DNA of 64,000 nucleotides from Punica granatum (GCF_007655135.1 NC_045134.1:5786982-5850981); one strand, 5' to 3'. Shown: positions 25,436 through 36,708, counted from the stretch's first letter. Notes: generated from the sequence alone by a model not told the origin. Translations and numbers: made by a program.

Positions 25436-26560
25436 TTGGGTGCTTCGTCGTTCTACAGTCGTTGCATGTCCCCGCAGCTACATCTCACACTTCCAACACT
25501 TGCCTTCTTCCGTATTCTTCAGGCTTCGCGCCCGTTTTACTTCAGCGCATCTTCTGTTATCAACATTTATGCAATCTCCATCCAATCCTTCCATATAAGA
25601 ACATCTATGAGAGAAAAAGAATAATTTTCCCGCTAGGTTGAAAACCTCCCCAAGGCGACCTAGGCAAAAATTAAGGAATGAGGGGCACGACTTAAAATCC
25701 CGCAAAGGGGAGCCGTGGCAAAATGAGAGCATGAGTTATATCCTTGCTAGGCTGAAAACCCACAAAGGGCGGTCTAGGTAAAAGTTAAAGGAACCGAGAG
25801 GTGCGATCGGACCCTATCTTGGGCAGTCGTAGCAAAAGGAGAGCATTCATGAGAGAAAAGTCAAAATAAAATACCCCGTCAAGTCGTTTCGCATTTTGCG
25901 GCCTGGGCAAAAATTAGGGGAAATTGTCGGTTCAACCACGAAAGAGCTGCGACACCTCGTGTGGAGCTATGACAAGTAGTGGTTTAGGGTTTTCAGCGCA
26001 AGCAAACTCTCTTCGACTCTACGGGTTCAAGACATGCCTCGAAATGAGTTCGAATCGTCGTATCCTTGATTTAGAGGATTCCTAAAGATCCTTCCTTTTA
26101 CCTTCATGCAAAAACTCTGCGGGTCATGCCCGTCTTGCAAAGGCCATTCCTTCAAGTCAAATACGTGTCATACTCAGGGACGCGGTCACCCCTCAAACGG
26201 CCACTGAATCTAAATTCCCGGAATATCATTACATAGATTTCTTTACATATCGCAATTTTAGCAAGTTTTGCCCGACTGACAACGATCGTTGGTTATCGTT
26301 TTCCTGCATACAGGTCTGAGTGTACCGATCTCGGGAGGTGTCCCCCGAGCGGGCGTATGTCTGTCTCGTTCGACAAGCCGCAGTCTCTATTCGGGTGAAG
26401 GACCCAAAAAGGAGCACACGTCAACTCCGCCAGACAAACCCATGGGCGCACGACCAGCGACAGGGCGCAGTTATCACTGCATTATTTCAGCACAATACCG
26501 GCTTAACACCGAACAGATAGCCCTACGCTACCTCATAACAGTGATTCTTACTCTCGCATT
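25436..26560 (+). other. 3' untranslated part of the Ogre-like element
   Basis: No coding sequence. Between about 25,630 and 25,925 a degenerate module recurs: a TTGAAAACC- or CTGAAAACC-like start, then CGACCTAGGCAAAAATTA, GCCGTGGCAAAATGAGAGC, CGGTCTAGGTAAAAGTTA, GTCGTAGCAAAAGGAGAGC and CGGCCTGGGCAAAAATTA. These are alternating related units of about 50-60 bp. Confidence 0.7.
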
Positions 26561-26564
26561 CACC

Positions 26565-27715
26565 GTTCTTTGGACTTCGTGTCCTTATTTACTGTTTTCC
26601 AGACTTCGTGTCCGCATCTACTGCATTCTGGACTTCGCGTCCACATTTACTGCTTTTCGGACTTCGCATCCAGGACTTCGTGTCCATCTTTAACACTTTT
26701 CGAACTTCGTGTCCATCTTTATCGTTTTTCGGACTTCGCGTCCAGGACTTCGTGTCCACATTTACTGCTTTTCGGACTTCGCGTCCAGGAGTTCGTGTCC
26801 ACCTTTACTGCTTTTCGGACTTCGCGTCCAGGACTTCGTGTCCATTTTTACCGCTTTTCAAACTTCGCGTCCAGGACTTCGTGTCCACATTTACTGCTTT
26901 TCGGACTTCGCGTCCAGGACTTCGTGTCCATCTTTAACGCTTTTCGGACTTCGTGTCCATCTTTATCGCTTTTCGGACTTCGTGTCCATCTTTATCGCTT
27001 TTCGGACTTCGCGTCCAGGACTTCGTGTCCACATTTACTGCTTTTCGGACTCCGCGTCCAGGACTTCGTGTCCATCTTTACCGCTTTTCGGACTTCGCGT
27101 CCAGGATTTCGTGTCCATCTTTACCGCTTTTTGGACTTCGCGTCCAGGACTTCGTGTCTATCTTTACCGCTTTTCGGACTTCGCGTCCAGGACTTCGTGT
27201 CCATCTTTACCGCTTTTCGGACTTCGCGTCCAGGACTTCGTGTCCATCTTTACTGCTTTTCGGACTTCGCGTCCAGGACTTCGCGTCCGCCTCTTACTGC
27301 ATTGTGGACTTCGTGTCCACATTCATTGCATTTCGGACTTTGTGTCCGTGTCTACTGCATTCCGGATTTCGTGTCCTCATTTACTGCTTTTTGGGCTTTG
27401 TGTCCACATTCATTGCATTCCGGACTTCGTGTCCGTGTATACTGCATTCCGGACTTCGTATCCTCATTTACTGCTTTCCGGACTTCGTGTCCGCATTCAC
27501 TGCATTTTGGACTTCGCGTCCGCATATATTGCATTTTGGACTTCGTATCCACATTCATTGCAATCCGGACTTCGTGTCCGTGTCCACTGCATTCCGGACT
27601 TTGTGTCCTCATTTACTGCTTTTCGGACTTCGTGTCCTCATTTACTGCTTTCCGGATTTCGTGTCCGCATATACTGCTTTTCAGACTTCGTGTCCGCATT
27701 TAATGTCCTTCAAGT
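26565..27715 (+). repeat. Tandem repeat array, 43-bp main unit
   Basis: The unit alternates GGACTTCGCGTCC and AGGACTTCGTGTCC with a T-rich spacer (ATCTTTACCGCTTTTC). Neighbouring units at 27,180 and 27,223 are exactly 43 bp apart. From about 27,290 the array changes to shorter units with one GGACTTCGTGTCC core and spacers like GCATTCACTGCATTCC. Repeats at this place, after integrase and before the purine tract, are typical of Tat/Ogre elements. The core is close to palindromic (GGAC-N-GTCC). Confidence 0.93.
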
Positions 27716-27835
27716 ATGCGTCTACATTTATTAATTTATGGTTTGTACTATTTTGCAACAGACCAGACGATCGCTAGGATCAAACGAGGTGTTTCTCATA
27801 GTCTTTGGCTGCATCCTCTATCCGAGCACGCAACC

Positions 27836-27849
27836 AAAGAGGGGCAAGC
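27836..27849 (+). promoter_or_regulatory. Polypurine tract
   Basis: AAAGAGGGGCAAGC directly precedes the TGTCAGC start of the 3' LTR, the place where plus-strand DNA synthesis is primed. Confidence 0.8.
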
Positions 27850-30800
27850 TGTCAGCACCCAATTTCGGTCCATCGGCTCCAGGGGGGGCAAAATTGTCAT
27901 TTTTCTATTTATCACCTTTTTTTTTAAAAAAATTTAATTAATTAATTAATTAATTATAATAATAAAATAAATATAAAAAAAAAGAAAGAAGGAAAGAAAA
28001 GAAAAAAATCTCGAGCAGGGCCGGGCAAGGCCGGGCAGCGTTGACCGACTGCCCGTGACCCGCCGGCCCTAATTTAAAAAAAAAAAATTATTACTGTTCC
28101 GGGCAGGCCGGGCAGCGGCAACCGGCTGCCCGCGATCTGGCCGGCCGCCCAGATTAGGAAATTGCGGATTCCGCGATTTCCTCCCCAAATCGGCTGAAAT
28201 CTCGACCGAAAATTGCAATTAAAGGGGGGAAAACCTAATTCGGGGGGCACACAAGGGAACCCAGTGAAATAAATCGCGAAATTCCTCTCGGATTGGGAGA
28301 ATTTTGCAAATCGGAGTCCGATTGGAACCGCGCCGGAAAACCGTGAAATCTCAGCAATCCCGACCGTTCCGGCCACTGGTGAAGCCCAGATCGGAACCGG
28401 CGTCCCCAGGGCGGCGCTCAGAACACTCACACACTCCCTTTCGCGCCGTCGTTGCGGCGCCCAACGGCCGGAACCGCCGCTCTCAGCCGCTCGGCGCCGC
28501 CCGTGTTATCGTCCGATCGCCACTAACGGGCTTCGGCCCATTGCATTTCATTGCAGGTCCAGCCCGTCAGCCCAGCCAGCCCAGCCCGTCAGCCGCGGCC
28601 TGAAGCCTTTCGCGGCCCAAGCCCAGTCCGGTCCTAAATTCAGTCCAGCCCAAGACCTCTCCGGGCGGTTTCCTCCTTCGGATAGGCTGACCGATCCGAT
28701 CCGATCCGATCCGACCCGACCCGACCCGACCCGTCCGTCCGGCAATTTTCTTATATTACAGAAACGTCCCCAAACTTTCGGACTAGGTAAAATCTCAACT
28801 TAGCGGCATGCTTAGGGCTTCATATTAAATATCGTGCTTGCTTGGATGATGATGACATGAAATAATTGCTTGTTGCTTGCATAGATTATCGAAATTATGT
28901 CTAATTCGATTATTTTTTCTTTTTGATTTGTTTCATTTTAATCCTGCCGCAACTCTTCTTATTTTTCAAATTATCACAAATTCTGAAATCCATTTTAAAT
29001 CAGTCCCAGGACATTTTTAACATTGTTATCATGTCCCTAATATTTTCTAGAATTTTATACTGCTCCAGTAAATTTTTTGACTTGTTTCAATTCAGTCCCT
29101 AGAGAATTTATTAATTGTTAAAATCAGCCCTAAATTTCAAAATTCATTTCAAACATACCCTGGGCTATTTCATTATTTATATCACATCCTACAAACTTTT
29201 GAGGATTTTAAACCATCTCAGGAAACTTTTCCATTTGTTTCAATTCAGTCCCTGTGACATATATCCCTTTTAAAAATCAGTCCAGAGCTTCCAAATTATT
29301 TTCAAACGCGTCCTGGGCCATTTCATTCTTTCCAGAACGTTCCCTGATTTTTTTTATAATTTAAAATCGTTCCAGTAAACTTTTCAATTTGTTTCAATTT
29401 AGTCCCTGCAGCATTTATTCATTTTAAAACCAGCCCTGAATTTCGAAAAATTAATTTCAAATAAACCCTAGCCCATTTAATACTTTCCCGAACATTCTCC
29501 AAATTGTTTGATTTGTTTCAGTTTAGTCCTTGAAACCTTTCTCTGTTACTTTATTAGTCCTTATTATTCTACATTATGTTGTTCGATCTTTATGCAAATT
29601 TTTCGAGATGACTGGAAATTAGAGTTTATCGGGCTATCTATTATTGATCGTTTCGACGGCTTGAAACCCAAAAAAAAAATAAAATAAAGCATTCAGCAGA
29701 ATTTAATTAAACTTAATGATTTCACCAAACGGGTAAACGGGACGTTCATTTGGCTAATTAATTCACTCGACCTTAATAATTTTGCACGAATTGGTAATTA
29801 ATCGGAAATACGCGTCGATAAATTGCAAATACGTGTTGACGCCTTCTTTTCAAAATTCGCAAATTTCATACTAAAATTTGAGACTCGTGATCCGATGTGA
29901 CATGGACGTCTGGGAAGAACTTGCATGTTTTGACTCGAGGCCTCCTAATTTTAGGTAACTCAAGTCGGGGTGTGGAAGTTTTTTTTAGATCACTTCCGGA
30001 TAGATTGACCGTTTCTTTGACTTTTTGGGGTTCTCGCATAACCCTAGAAGAATCAGGGAATCAGTCAACGCCGGTCACAGGCCGAGGTGGCCCGCATTGC
30101 GCAGTCTCTCTCTTTTCAAAAATAAATTTTCTATACAAAGGCAAAAAAGGCGTATTTACAATTTATTGTTATCTATGCATGATCTTGGGTAGTTAGATCG
30201 GGAATAACGATTTAAGATACCAACATTTGACTTAATCGCATACTCGGCCTAATAGAAAACAGAATGGGGATAGCGGGCTAGGCACTAGGCTGTAGGATTC
30301 TCGTGTCAAAATCCACATTCTATAATAACCTATCATAATCAAAGTGTCACGATACATAACATTATAAAATCAACCCACACATTCGAGACTTGATCACGGA
30401 CATACACAGTCTGTCAGGTCCGGTAAATGATGCTGAATGCTACATGCCATTCCCCTCTTGCTTTTTGCTTGTTTTAGGGTAGGATTTGTATGCCAAGATA
30501 CCTCGGTTAATAATCAATTAATCCACGTAAATTTGGTGATAACAAAACCCCATTGATTGTTTATTTGAGCTTGCTTATTACATCTTTTGCATTTGATTGT
30601 TATGCGGATCGAGCCCGATCCTTTAGGACTCGATTCACATTGGGTCCAACGCCCATAACCATCGATCACGGGGTCCAATGCCCTTATACACCGAGTGCGC
30701 ACTTTAATTTCAATTTCAGTCTTTTCAAACAACACGGTGAGCACGAGTGGAATAATAACCGAATGCGAACCAACCGGGATCCAATTGTTATAATTTGTAT

Positions 30801-31256
30801 TTCATTTATTTGAGAGAATAATGTGAGGATTTATGTTATGTTTATTCATGTAAGAATCCCGGTCGGAGAGCAGACGGTCGGAGTATTTCTTCGAATTTAC
30901 GGTGTCAAAACGCGTAAGATGAGTGGAACTTAATTAAGCGGTAATTAAATAAAATGGCAAGCCTAGACAAGCTAGAGTACCGATAGGGCATGCGAGATAT
31001 AGGCTCGCATGTAACAGAACCCCCGAATTCGGAACCTTGGGTTTCGCAGACCATATGCCTTAGCAATTAGGTGTACTCCGTACCCCTAGACCTGGGTAAC
31101 TTACCGGCCCTCGACCTTCGGGTCATAAAATGGCAAGTGGCGACTCCTTCTCACGTGCGTCCGTCGCGCGTCCCCGGGAAGGTGGATACTCCCAAGTCGC
31201 GTTGCATTTAGGCGCGCGCATGCGTACCCCGACGAGACGAAATTCAGGTGCGCACA
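27850..31256 (+). repeat. 3' LTR of the Ogre-like element (3,407 bp)
   Basis: The same TGTCAGC...GCGCACA ends as the 5' LTR. Differences visible by eye are scattered substitutions, A-run length changes and a changed microsatellite at about 28,690-28,740 (GATCC units instead of GACC). The LTR is directly followed by the ATTAA target copy. Confidence 0.95.
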
Positions 31257-31619
31257 ATTAATGAATTGTATTAATTCAGAATACTCAACTCAATGATTGA
31301 TGTTCGTGAGGATAACAATTTAAGTATCGGAAGACTTTAGTTGTTATAATAAACTACCCTAAAAAGTGAAACTGTACATTTATGAGGGATATGTGCTTGG
31401 GTTCGGGGGGACAGGGAATTGGGTAGGGATTTCCGCAAAGAAAGTACAAGAGGGGATGTATATGAAAATTCGAACATAAAAGATTATAATAAAATCAATT
31501 GAAAGGACGCTGGATTGTAAAGATTCCAATATTCTTAAAATACGACGACTAATTGAATATGATAAAGTTAAGAGGAATTTTTTTTTTGTGTAAAACAACT
31601 AAGGGTCCAAATCAAATCA

Positions 31620-31850
31620 AATCCTAAATTAAGCAAAGCACAAACAGGAGTAGAAATCCCAACCATGTTTTCTAACAAGAAGTGGTCTATACCGTTAGGA
31701 ATAGTATCAAAAACATAAACTCTCATAAGGCTGGTGATAGATCGTCTTGCCAGTCAATCCAAAGAGGTATTGCCTTCCCTGTAAATATGTGATGTCTCCA
31801 ACTTCCCAAATCCCAAGAAAGGAAATCCCGACCATGCGCCACATTCAACG
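31620..31850 (-). pseudogene. LINE RNase H-like C-terminal fragment
   Basis: The minus strand reads FLGFGKLETSHIYREGNTSLD, then a TGA where a Trp is expected, then LARRSI. This resembles the H..REGN..AD.LA end of plant LINE-type RNase H domains. Only this scrap remains. It lies between the Ogre insertion and a SINE-rich stretch. Confidence 0.55.
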
Positions 31851-32649
31851 TTGCTATAGTGCGTGATAGGGAAGAATAGAAAAGGGAAAAAAAGAAGAAG
31901 GATGTACATGTAAAAATGAATAAAAATATTTTGTAAAAAATATATGTATATACATATATGCATATATAAGATCATATTTTAAATTGGTTTTCGTGGCACT
32001 ATAAGATTGCGCTGTTGAAATAGTCACTCCTCTAAGAAAGAGAAATGAGGCTGCATGGCGATTGAAAATTGGTCCACCGAATCTTAGGTTTGAAGTATTT
32101 AATTGGATGACATAGTTTTTTTTTCATAGTCTACTTTGACGATGTAATTAAGCACATTAGATTATGGCTGTGACCTCTTTCATATCTCAACGGACATTTG
32201 ACAAAATATACATGTCTCCATCTCCGTATATCTCATGGCGTTGTGCTTTATTATTTAACCTATTAAACTGTCGATAGCATAAATTGTAATTGTCGCAGCG
32301 TCTTACCTGTTACATTGTCAATGGTATGAATAGACAATTTTGCATTATTAAATGCCTTTAGTCTCAACAGCTGCGCATCTTTATGTTTACTTGGCCGTGC
32401 CATCACATCTTTATTAATATCTTGAAATCTCTTATGAACTACGTGTCGAAAACAATTAATTAAAAAGGTCTCCTCTTTGAAATCGAATAAAAACTAAAGG
32501 TGTCCGGATCATGTAATAGAGTATTCATATGGACCATAACAGGAGGATATATGGATATAAGGCCAATGAACTTTATAGTAAAATAACGTTATTTTCACTC
32601 GTCAATTCTTCAATTTTTTCAGTTATAGGAGCTCATGAGTCTAATATAA

Positions 32650-32760
32650 TAAAATATAAATTCCAATAACTAATAACGAGGCACGAGTAATTCCATTAAA
32701 TATTAAACTTGGAATATTTTTGTTATTAGGTGAGAGCCGCGCCACTGCTATACATTATAT
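32650..32760 (-). mobile_element. Degenerate SINE (minus strand)
   Basis: On the minus strand it shows TATAGCAGTGGCGCGGCTCTC (A-box region, two parts), a diverged B box, then ATTACTCGTGCCTCGTTATTAGTTATTGG, matching the body of the SINE family. No clean target duplication was seen. Confidence 0.5.
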
Positions 32761-33094
32761 TTTCTTCAATTTTCATCGGTGTAGTTCCTCACTTCCTCAC
32801 ATTTCCCTTTTTCCCCATTCTTTAATGGGCTATAAACCTCCTGCGTAATCCAAGAAAAGAACACTGATCTTGTTGTAGATCTCCGTCCTAAAATTATTAG
32901 GGAGAAGATGTATAAGCACTTTACGATAACGAGGATAAATTCAATATTTCATATTAAAATAAAAAAAATGAGAGAATTGGAGTAAGCAGATCTTCCACAA
33001 GTTAGACATCGGAATTTAACTGGATTTGCTCGTCGAAGGGAAAAAAGCTTGGTGTTATAATTTTGAAACTTTATGATCTGTCTTTATATCCAGG

Positions 33095-33211
33095 GTGTGG
33101 ATTGAAAGAAATCAAAGGCTCTTCAATAAGCAAAGAAAGCCTGTGATTAGCTTAGTTAAAGAGATCGTTACAATAGTGAGGATGAAGATTGCGTTACTGC
33201 CAATATTTTAA
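33095..33211 (+). pseudogene. LINE reverse-transcriptase C-terminal fragment
   Basis: The frame reads VWIERNQRLFNKQRKPVISL, then about 18 residues to TAA. The W.ERN.R.F motif is the usual tail of plant LINE reverse transcriptases and RVT-linked proteins. Upstream frames are closed, so only the last 38 codons survive. Confidence 0.6.
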
Positions 33212-33861
33212 AATGTAAATTCTTCTTTAGTTCATCTTCTAGGCTAGGAATCTGATGGTTTTGCAGTTGTTTTATTATTTGAATTAGTGGTACACTCTAT
33301 AATTACAGTTTTGATGATTAATAAAGCACCAATTATCCAAAATATAAAAAAAAATGAGAGAACTTCATCTCTTCAAAACAGTTAAATCAAACTTGAAAAA
33401 TTGGCAGCTTGATAACTATCTTTGTGGCATATGGTGAGGATAGTGAACCTAGTTAGACCTAGCCTGATAGTTTGGTGCACCAACTGAGATCACGGTAGAA
33501 ACCCCAGGAGAGTAATCTAAACCTAGAACTTCGAGATTCTAGATCGGTCCACTTGTTACTGTATAATATATATTTTACTTATAATGTTGTCTTATGATTT
33601 CTTTTTTATCTTTTTTTTAAGTTTATATCATCTAATATTTAGAAACCCAATGAGTCTCGCCTAATATTCACATCTTAGCAGAATTAAGGAGAAAAATTCT
33701 TCCAATTGTGACCTGCACTAGTTGGTATCGTATTTTACGTATAATGTTCTCTCATTTTCTCTAGTCCCATTTTTGGATTTGGCCCTAGCGATTTAGTGCA
33801 GATTTTTTTTTTGGATACATCAGTAATGCTTTCAGTAAAACCTAGAAGTTTCAAGAGATAC

Positions 33862-34056
33862 TGGTGCGTTTGGTTTCAGAGTTAAAGTAACTTTGATTTT
33901 GATTGTGAAAAATGACAAATGATTATCTAGTGTGTTGAGTTAAAGTTAAAGTTAAAATTTTTGACTTGGGAAATGTGTATTTTTATTGTGTAGTGTGTTG
34001 AGTTAAAGTTAAAGTTAAAATTTTTGTGATTTTAACTGCGAAACCAAACGGAGCAT
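33862..34056. mobile_element. MITE with GTTTGGTTT terminal inverted repeats
   Basis: The ends GTGCGTTTGGTTTCAGAG and the reverse complement of CGAAACCAAACGGAGCA pair as inverted repeats. Inside, TGTGTTGAGTTAAAGTTAAAG is repeated. It belongs to the same broad family as 887-1118 and the element in the 38-kb pseudogene. Confidence 0.65.
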
Positions 34057-34071
34057 AAATGACTATGACTC

Positions 34072-34227
34072 GAGAAAGAGAGTGTAGCTAAGTGGTGTAT
34101 ACTTTTGTCTGATAATCAAGAGGTTGTAGATTCGATTCTCGTGGTGGGACTCCGTGCCCCTTTATTAGCTATTAAGATTTTCATTTCATCACATTACATT
34201 AACGGATTTCCTTTGTAAAAAAAAAAA
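34072..34227 (+). mobile_element. tRNA-derived SINE with A/B boxes and poly(A) end
   Basis: The best plus-strand copy. It has GTGTAGCTAAGTGGTG (A box), GGTTGTAGATTCGATTC (B box) about 45 bp later, a body with TTTATTAGCTATTAAGATTTT, and TTGTAAAAAAAAAAA at its end. The boxes and A-tail are hallmarks of a SINE moved by LINE machinery. Confidence 0.8.
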
Positions 34228-34318
34228 CCATGACTTGGTGAGAAAAGAGTATAGAGGATGATAAAGCTAAGAAGGAAACAAATCCAATGGAATTAGGAAT
34301 GATATTATAACCAAGCGA

Positions 34319-34500
34319 TAAAATCTTGGGCTCTTTTTGGGTTACAAGAGAGACTCGTTGACCTAATGCAATGAAATAAAAATCCTAATAAAGTTAATAA
34401 AAGGGCACGAGTAGTCACAATGGGTATCGAACCTGAAACTCTTGATGACTAGGTGAGAACGTGTGCTTTACGCTATTTTGATAGTAAAATCTTGGGCTCT
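34319..34500 (-). mobile_element. tRNA-derived SINE with 16-bp target duplication
   Basis: TAAAATCTTGGGCTCT occurs at 34,319-34,334 and again at 34,485-34,500, framing a minus-strand SINE. Its B-box region reads GGTTCGATACCC-like and its body CTTTTATTAACTTTATTAGG. A duplication of this length is typical of LINE-style insertion and fixes the element ends. Confidence 0.85.
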
Positions 34501-34928
34501 ATTAGCACCTGTAAAAGAATTGTCTTCCCTATGGGAGTAGTTACATGGCCGAATTGAAATGGAAAGATGAGAAATAAATGCTGGCCAAAATTTCTTTGTA
34601 TCCTAAGGCATGCCCGAGTTATTAATAATCCACCTAATGATGGAGGAATCAGATTAGAAAACAAGACGAGCTAACTTGAGAGATGTGTTGAGAGCTGAAA
34701 TGTGTAGTGTCACGTTTATAGTCTGAAAACTAAGAGATTTCATATTCTACTCTCATTAATGAGACTTCATGAGGCGTCCCACCAATCTGAGAGAGTTTTA
34801 CTTTTTCGTGAGCCGACTTGGCTCGATTGGATTAGTCGGGGCCCAATTGGGTTTCTAGATACCAGGGTTCAAACGAAAAAAAAAGGGAAAAAAAGCCTGC
34901 AGTGATAATTACTGTCTCTCCCTTTCCA

Positions 34929-34938
34929 TTTATAAAGG
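34929..34938 (+). promoter_or_regulatory. TATA box of the 35.1-kb gene
   Basis: TTTATAAAGG lies about 60 bases before the first splice donor. Transcription would begin near 34,965 in a CTCTTCTTGGTTAATC leader that also occurs in the 37.8- and 46.5-kb paralogues. Confidence 0.65.
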
Positions 34939-34999
34939 CATGGTTCTACGAAAGAAATGCATCTTCTCTTCTTGGTTAATCAAGAAACTGTTCTCAAAA

Positions 35000-35112
35000 G
35001 GTATGAATGTGTTTTCATTTTCGGTCAAAGATCTAATTATCATGAAGTGTTTTCTCTAGAATGTTTAGTTCTAACATGAAACTTCCATGCAATTCGATTG
35101 TCTATGCTGCAG
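35000..35112 (+). other. 5'UTR intron of the 35.1-kb gene
   Basis: The donor is CTCAAAAG/GTATGA and the acceptor is TATGCTGCAG/AGATC. The intron is 113 bp and lies 25 bases before the ATG. The paralogues at 37.9 and 46.6 kb keep the donor in the same leader sequence. Confidence 0.75.
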
Positions 35113-35137
35113 AGATCATCGTCGGTGATTGAGCAGG

Positions 35138-35575
35138 ATGAGCAAGCAACAACTAGAGAAGTTGAAGCAGAAAGTCGGGGCAAACCCCAACTTACAACAA
35201 AACGGTCGATTGTTGCACATGCGTGAGGTTATTGGGGGTCACAATGAGTGGTCTGTATTTACTTATAACCTCCAAGTCCTGGGGGATATGGCGAGGGAAA
35301 ACACAGAGCTGAGAAAAAAGCATGAAAAACTGTTACAAATGATGGCACCAATGTTGCCCGCTGGAGGAGGAATGATGCCTAATCTTCTGGGTATGAATAA
35401 TCCCAGTGGCAACACAAACCAGTCCTTCCTGGGGTCTGGGTTGGGCTCCCTTGGTGCCTCTCCAAACTTCATGAGTCCCAACATGAATTTCAATCTTATG
35501 GTTATGCTGTTGGCCCAAAAGATGGAAGACATGATGAGCAGGCTTGATAAGTTGGAACAGGCACAAAAAGGGTAG
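35138..35575 (+). CDS. Small coiled-coil protein of the TYN/EN family, 145 aa
   Basis: An intact member of the unrecognised family. The first 60 residues carry LEKLKQKVGANPNLQQNGR, then LLHM, GGHNEWSVFTYNLQVLGDM and ENTELRKKHEKLLQMM. The middle is Gly/Met/Pro/Asn-rich (LPAGGGMMPNLLGMNNPSG). The end is an amphipathic Met/Leu helix (LMVMLLAQKMEDMMSRLDKL). I place the start at the ATG after GAGCAGG, because the two codons before it are only reached through a TTG and follow the leader intron. A TATA box and leader intron lie upstream. AATAAA-like ACAATAAATT at 35,777 could direct polyadenylation. The broken plus-strand genes at 38.1 and 46.7 kb once had the same plan. Helix-rich ends suggest self-association. 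Function unknown. Confidence 0.8.
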   Translation: MSKQQLEKLKQKVGANPNLQQNGRLLHMREVIGGHNEWSVFTYNLQVLGDMARENTELRKKHEKLLQMMAPMLPAGGGMMPNLLGMNNPSGNTNQSFLGSGLGSLGASPNFMSPNMNFNLMVMLLAQKMEDMMSRLDKLEQAQKG

Positions 35576-36447
35576 AGCATGGTAATGCATGGAGGTTACA
35601 AATACTATGTAATGAGTTGAATAATCGTTATGATTTGATGTGATGTTCGGACTTCAGAGAGTTTGAAAGTCCAACAGTATGTCTGCTTCCTCTCTAGTAT
35701 GTCCTATTGTAAGAACGTGCTTCATATGTTATATTACGAGTGCGTGTCTCTGTAAGTTATGAGTCTTATGTCCTACAATAAATTGACTTTTGGTTCTCAT
35801 TGCCTTTTCGAATTTTATTTGAATTTGCAGGACAAATTCAAGTGCAGCAAAACAGATGAAGTTTCGTATGTGAAGCTCTCTGTTTCTTGAAACACCTCAA
35901 GTACTGATACGAGTCTCGTACATGAATTCAAGTGTGTCATTTGGCTTGCGTATTGATGAAACCAGTGCAAGCCCCTTTTTATTAGTAAAGCAGTTTGGAG
36001 TAGCTCCAACTCGAATATTAATTGATGACAGTGACATAACAAGAAAATGTGGAACTCTATTCCACACCTTATTATTTATTCATGGTATTCCGTCAAATTA
36101 CACACACAGCTTACACATATGACCATTGATCATCGGTCACTGCATAAGGTGACACATATGAGGCGCTAGGTTCTTGTAATGAGATTTTCTCTCTCACCGA
36201 TCCAACATAATAACACCGATCCAGGCTAGCTATGCTTTAGATGGTAAGATAATGAGAGTAATATTCTCGGATCAGAGTAGCTTGTACGTACCCTTCAGTG
36301 TCATCTTTCGGATGGGTGGTAGGTATGAGATGGGGAAGATCCTGCAGGCGATCTCATCAAATGACTGCCAATATTTTGCAATGGAGCCTCCATTTGCTAA
36401 ACTTGGTCATCATTATTGATCTCCTCTACTCCATGTCAGTTTTTCAG

Positions 36448-36708
36448 TTACTGATAGAAGGGAAACACAAAAGGGGAGATCATGGGAGACCTGCTCTTCT
36501 CCAAATCCTCGATCTTCTTCTTGAGTTCTTTATTTTCCTTCAAGAGCATGTCCCCGAGGATGTTGTGATCGTAAGTGAGAACCATCCACTCTCTCCAACC
36601 ACCAAGAGAAGCCTTGACATGCAGCATCTTCGTCTCATCTTTCTGCTCGACTCGTGGATCAATGCACATTTTGGACTTGATTTCCGCCAAGTAGCCCTCG
36701 GTTGCCAT
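36448..36708 (-). CDS. Short TYN/EN family protein, 86 aa (block A)
   Basis: It starts MATEGYLAEIKSKM, with the core GGWREWMVLTYDHNILGDML and a coiled-coil run KENKELKKKIEDLEKS, and ends after a short Pro/Phe tail. It is the same length as, and nearly identical to, the block B gene at 45,577-45,837, and close to the 7.3-kb gene. The frame upstream starts only with GTG and lies behind a likely acceptor (GTGGAAG/ATCGAG). The donor CTAC/GTAAGT is near 36,828 on the minus strand, so again a leader intron of about 100 bp. No clear TATA box was found. It stands head to head with the broken plus-strand gene at 38,087. One Gly of the KSKMGIDP motif is Cys here. Function unknown. Confidence 0.75.
   Translation of the reverse strand: MATEGYLAEIKSKMCIDPRVEQKDETKMLHVKASLGGWREWMVLTYDHNILGDMLLKENKELKKKIEDLEKSRSPMISPFVFPFYQ

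Larger units (their letters stand above)
12357..31261 (+). mobile_element. Ogre/Tat-type Ty3/gypsy LTR retrotransposon with target duplications
   Basis: The element proper is 12,362-31,256 (18,895 bp) and is flanked by ATTAA at 12,357-12,361 and 31,257-31,261. It has two long near-identical LTRs with TG...CA ends, a primer site after the 5' LTR and a purine tract before the 3' LTR. The gene order is ORF1, gag, protease, RT, RNase H, a second RNase H and integrase. An extra ORF before gag, a second RNase H, an intron between protease and RT, a repeat-rich 3' untranslated part and this great size are known marks of the Tat/Ogre lineage. The LTRs differ only at scattered sites, so the insertion looks fairly young. 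The genes nevertheless hold five premature stops and two frameshifts, so this copy could not make its own proteins. Confidence 0.96.
31262..34928. other. Gene-free, transposon-rich interval
   Basis: Apart from the listed LINE scraps (31,620; 33,095), SINEs (32,650; 34,072; 34,335) and the MITE (33,862) I find no coding sequence. It is AT-rich with A-runs and no convincing promoter until the TATA box at 34,929. Confidence 0.7.

Noticed and set aside
26565..27715. CRISPR-like array
   Set aside because: Plant DNA, no unique spacers; units and spacers are both repeated, and it lies inside a retrotransposon.
26570..27777. Three long overlapping open frames (377, 341 and 274 codons) in all plus-strand frames
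   Set aside because: The 43-bp unit contains no stop in any frame and 43 is not a multiple of three, so each frame reads the same three peptides in turn. This is a product of the repeat, not genes.
34072..34150. tRNA gene
   Set aside because: A and B boxes are present but no cloverleaf or anticodon arm fits; the A-tail and copies show a SINE.
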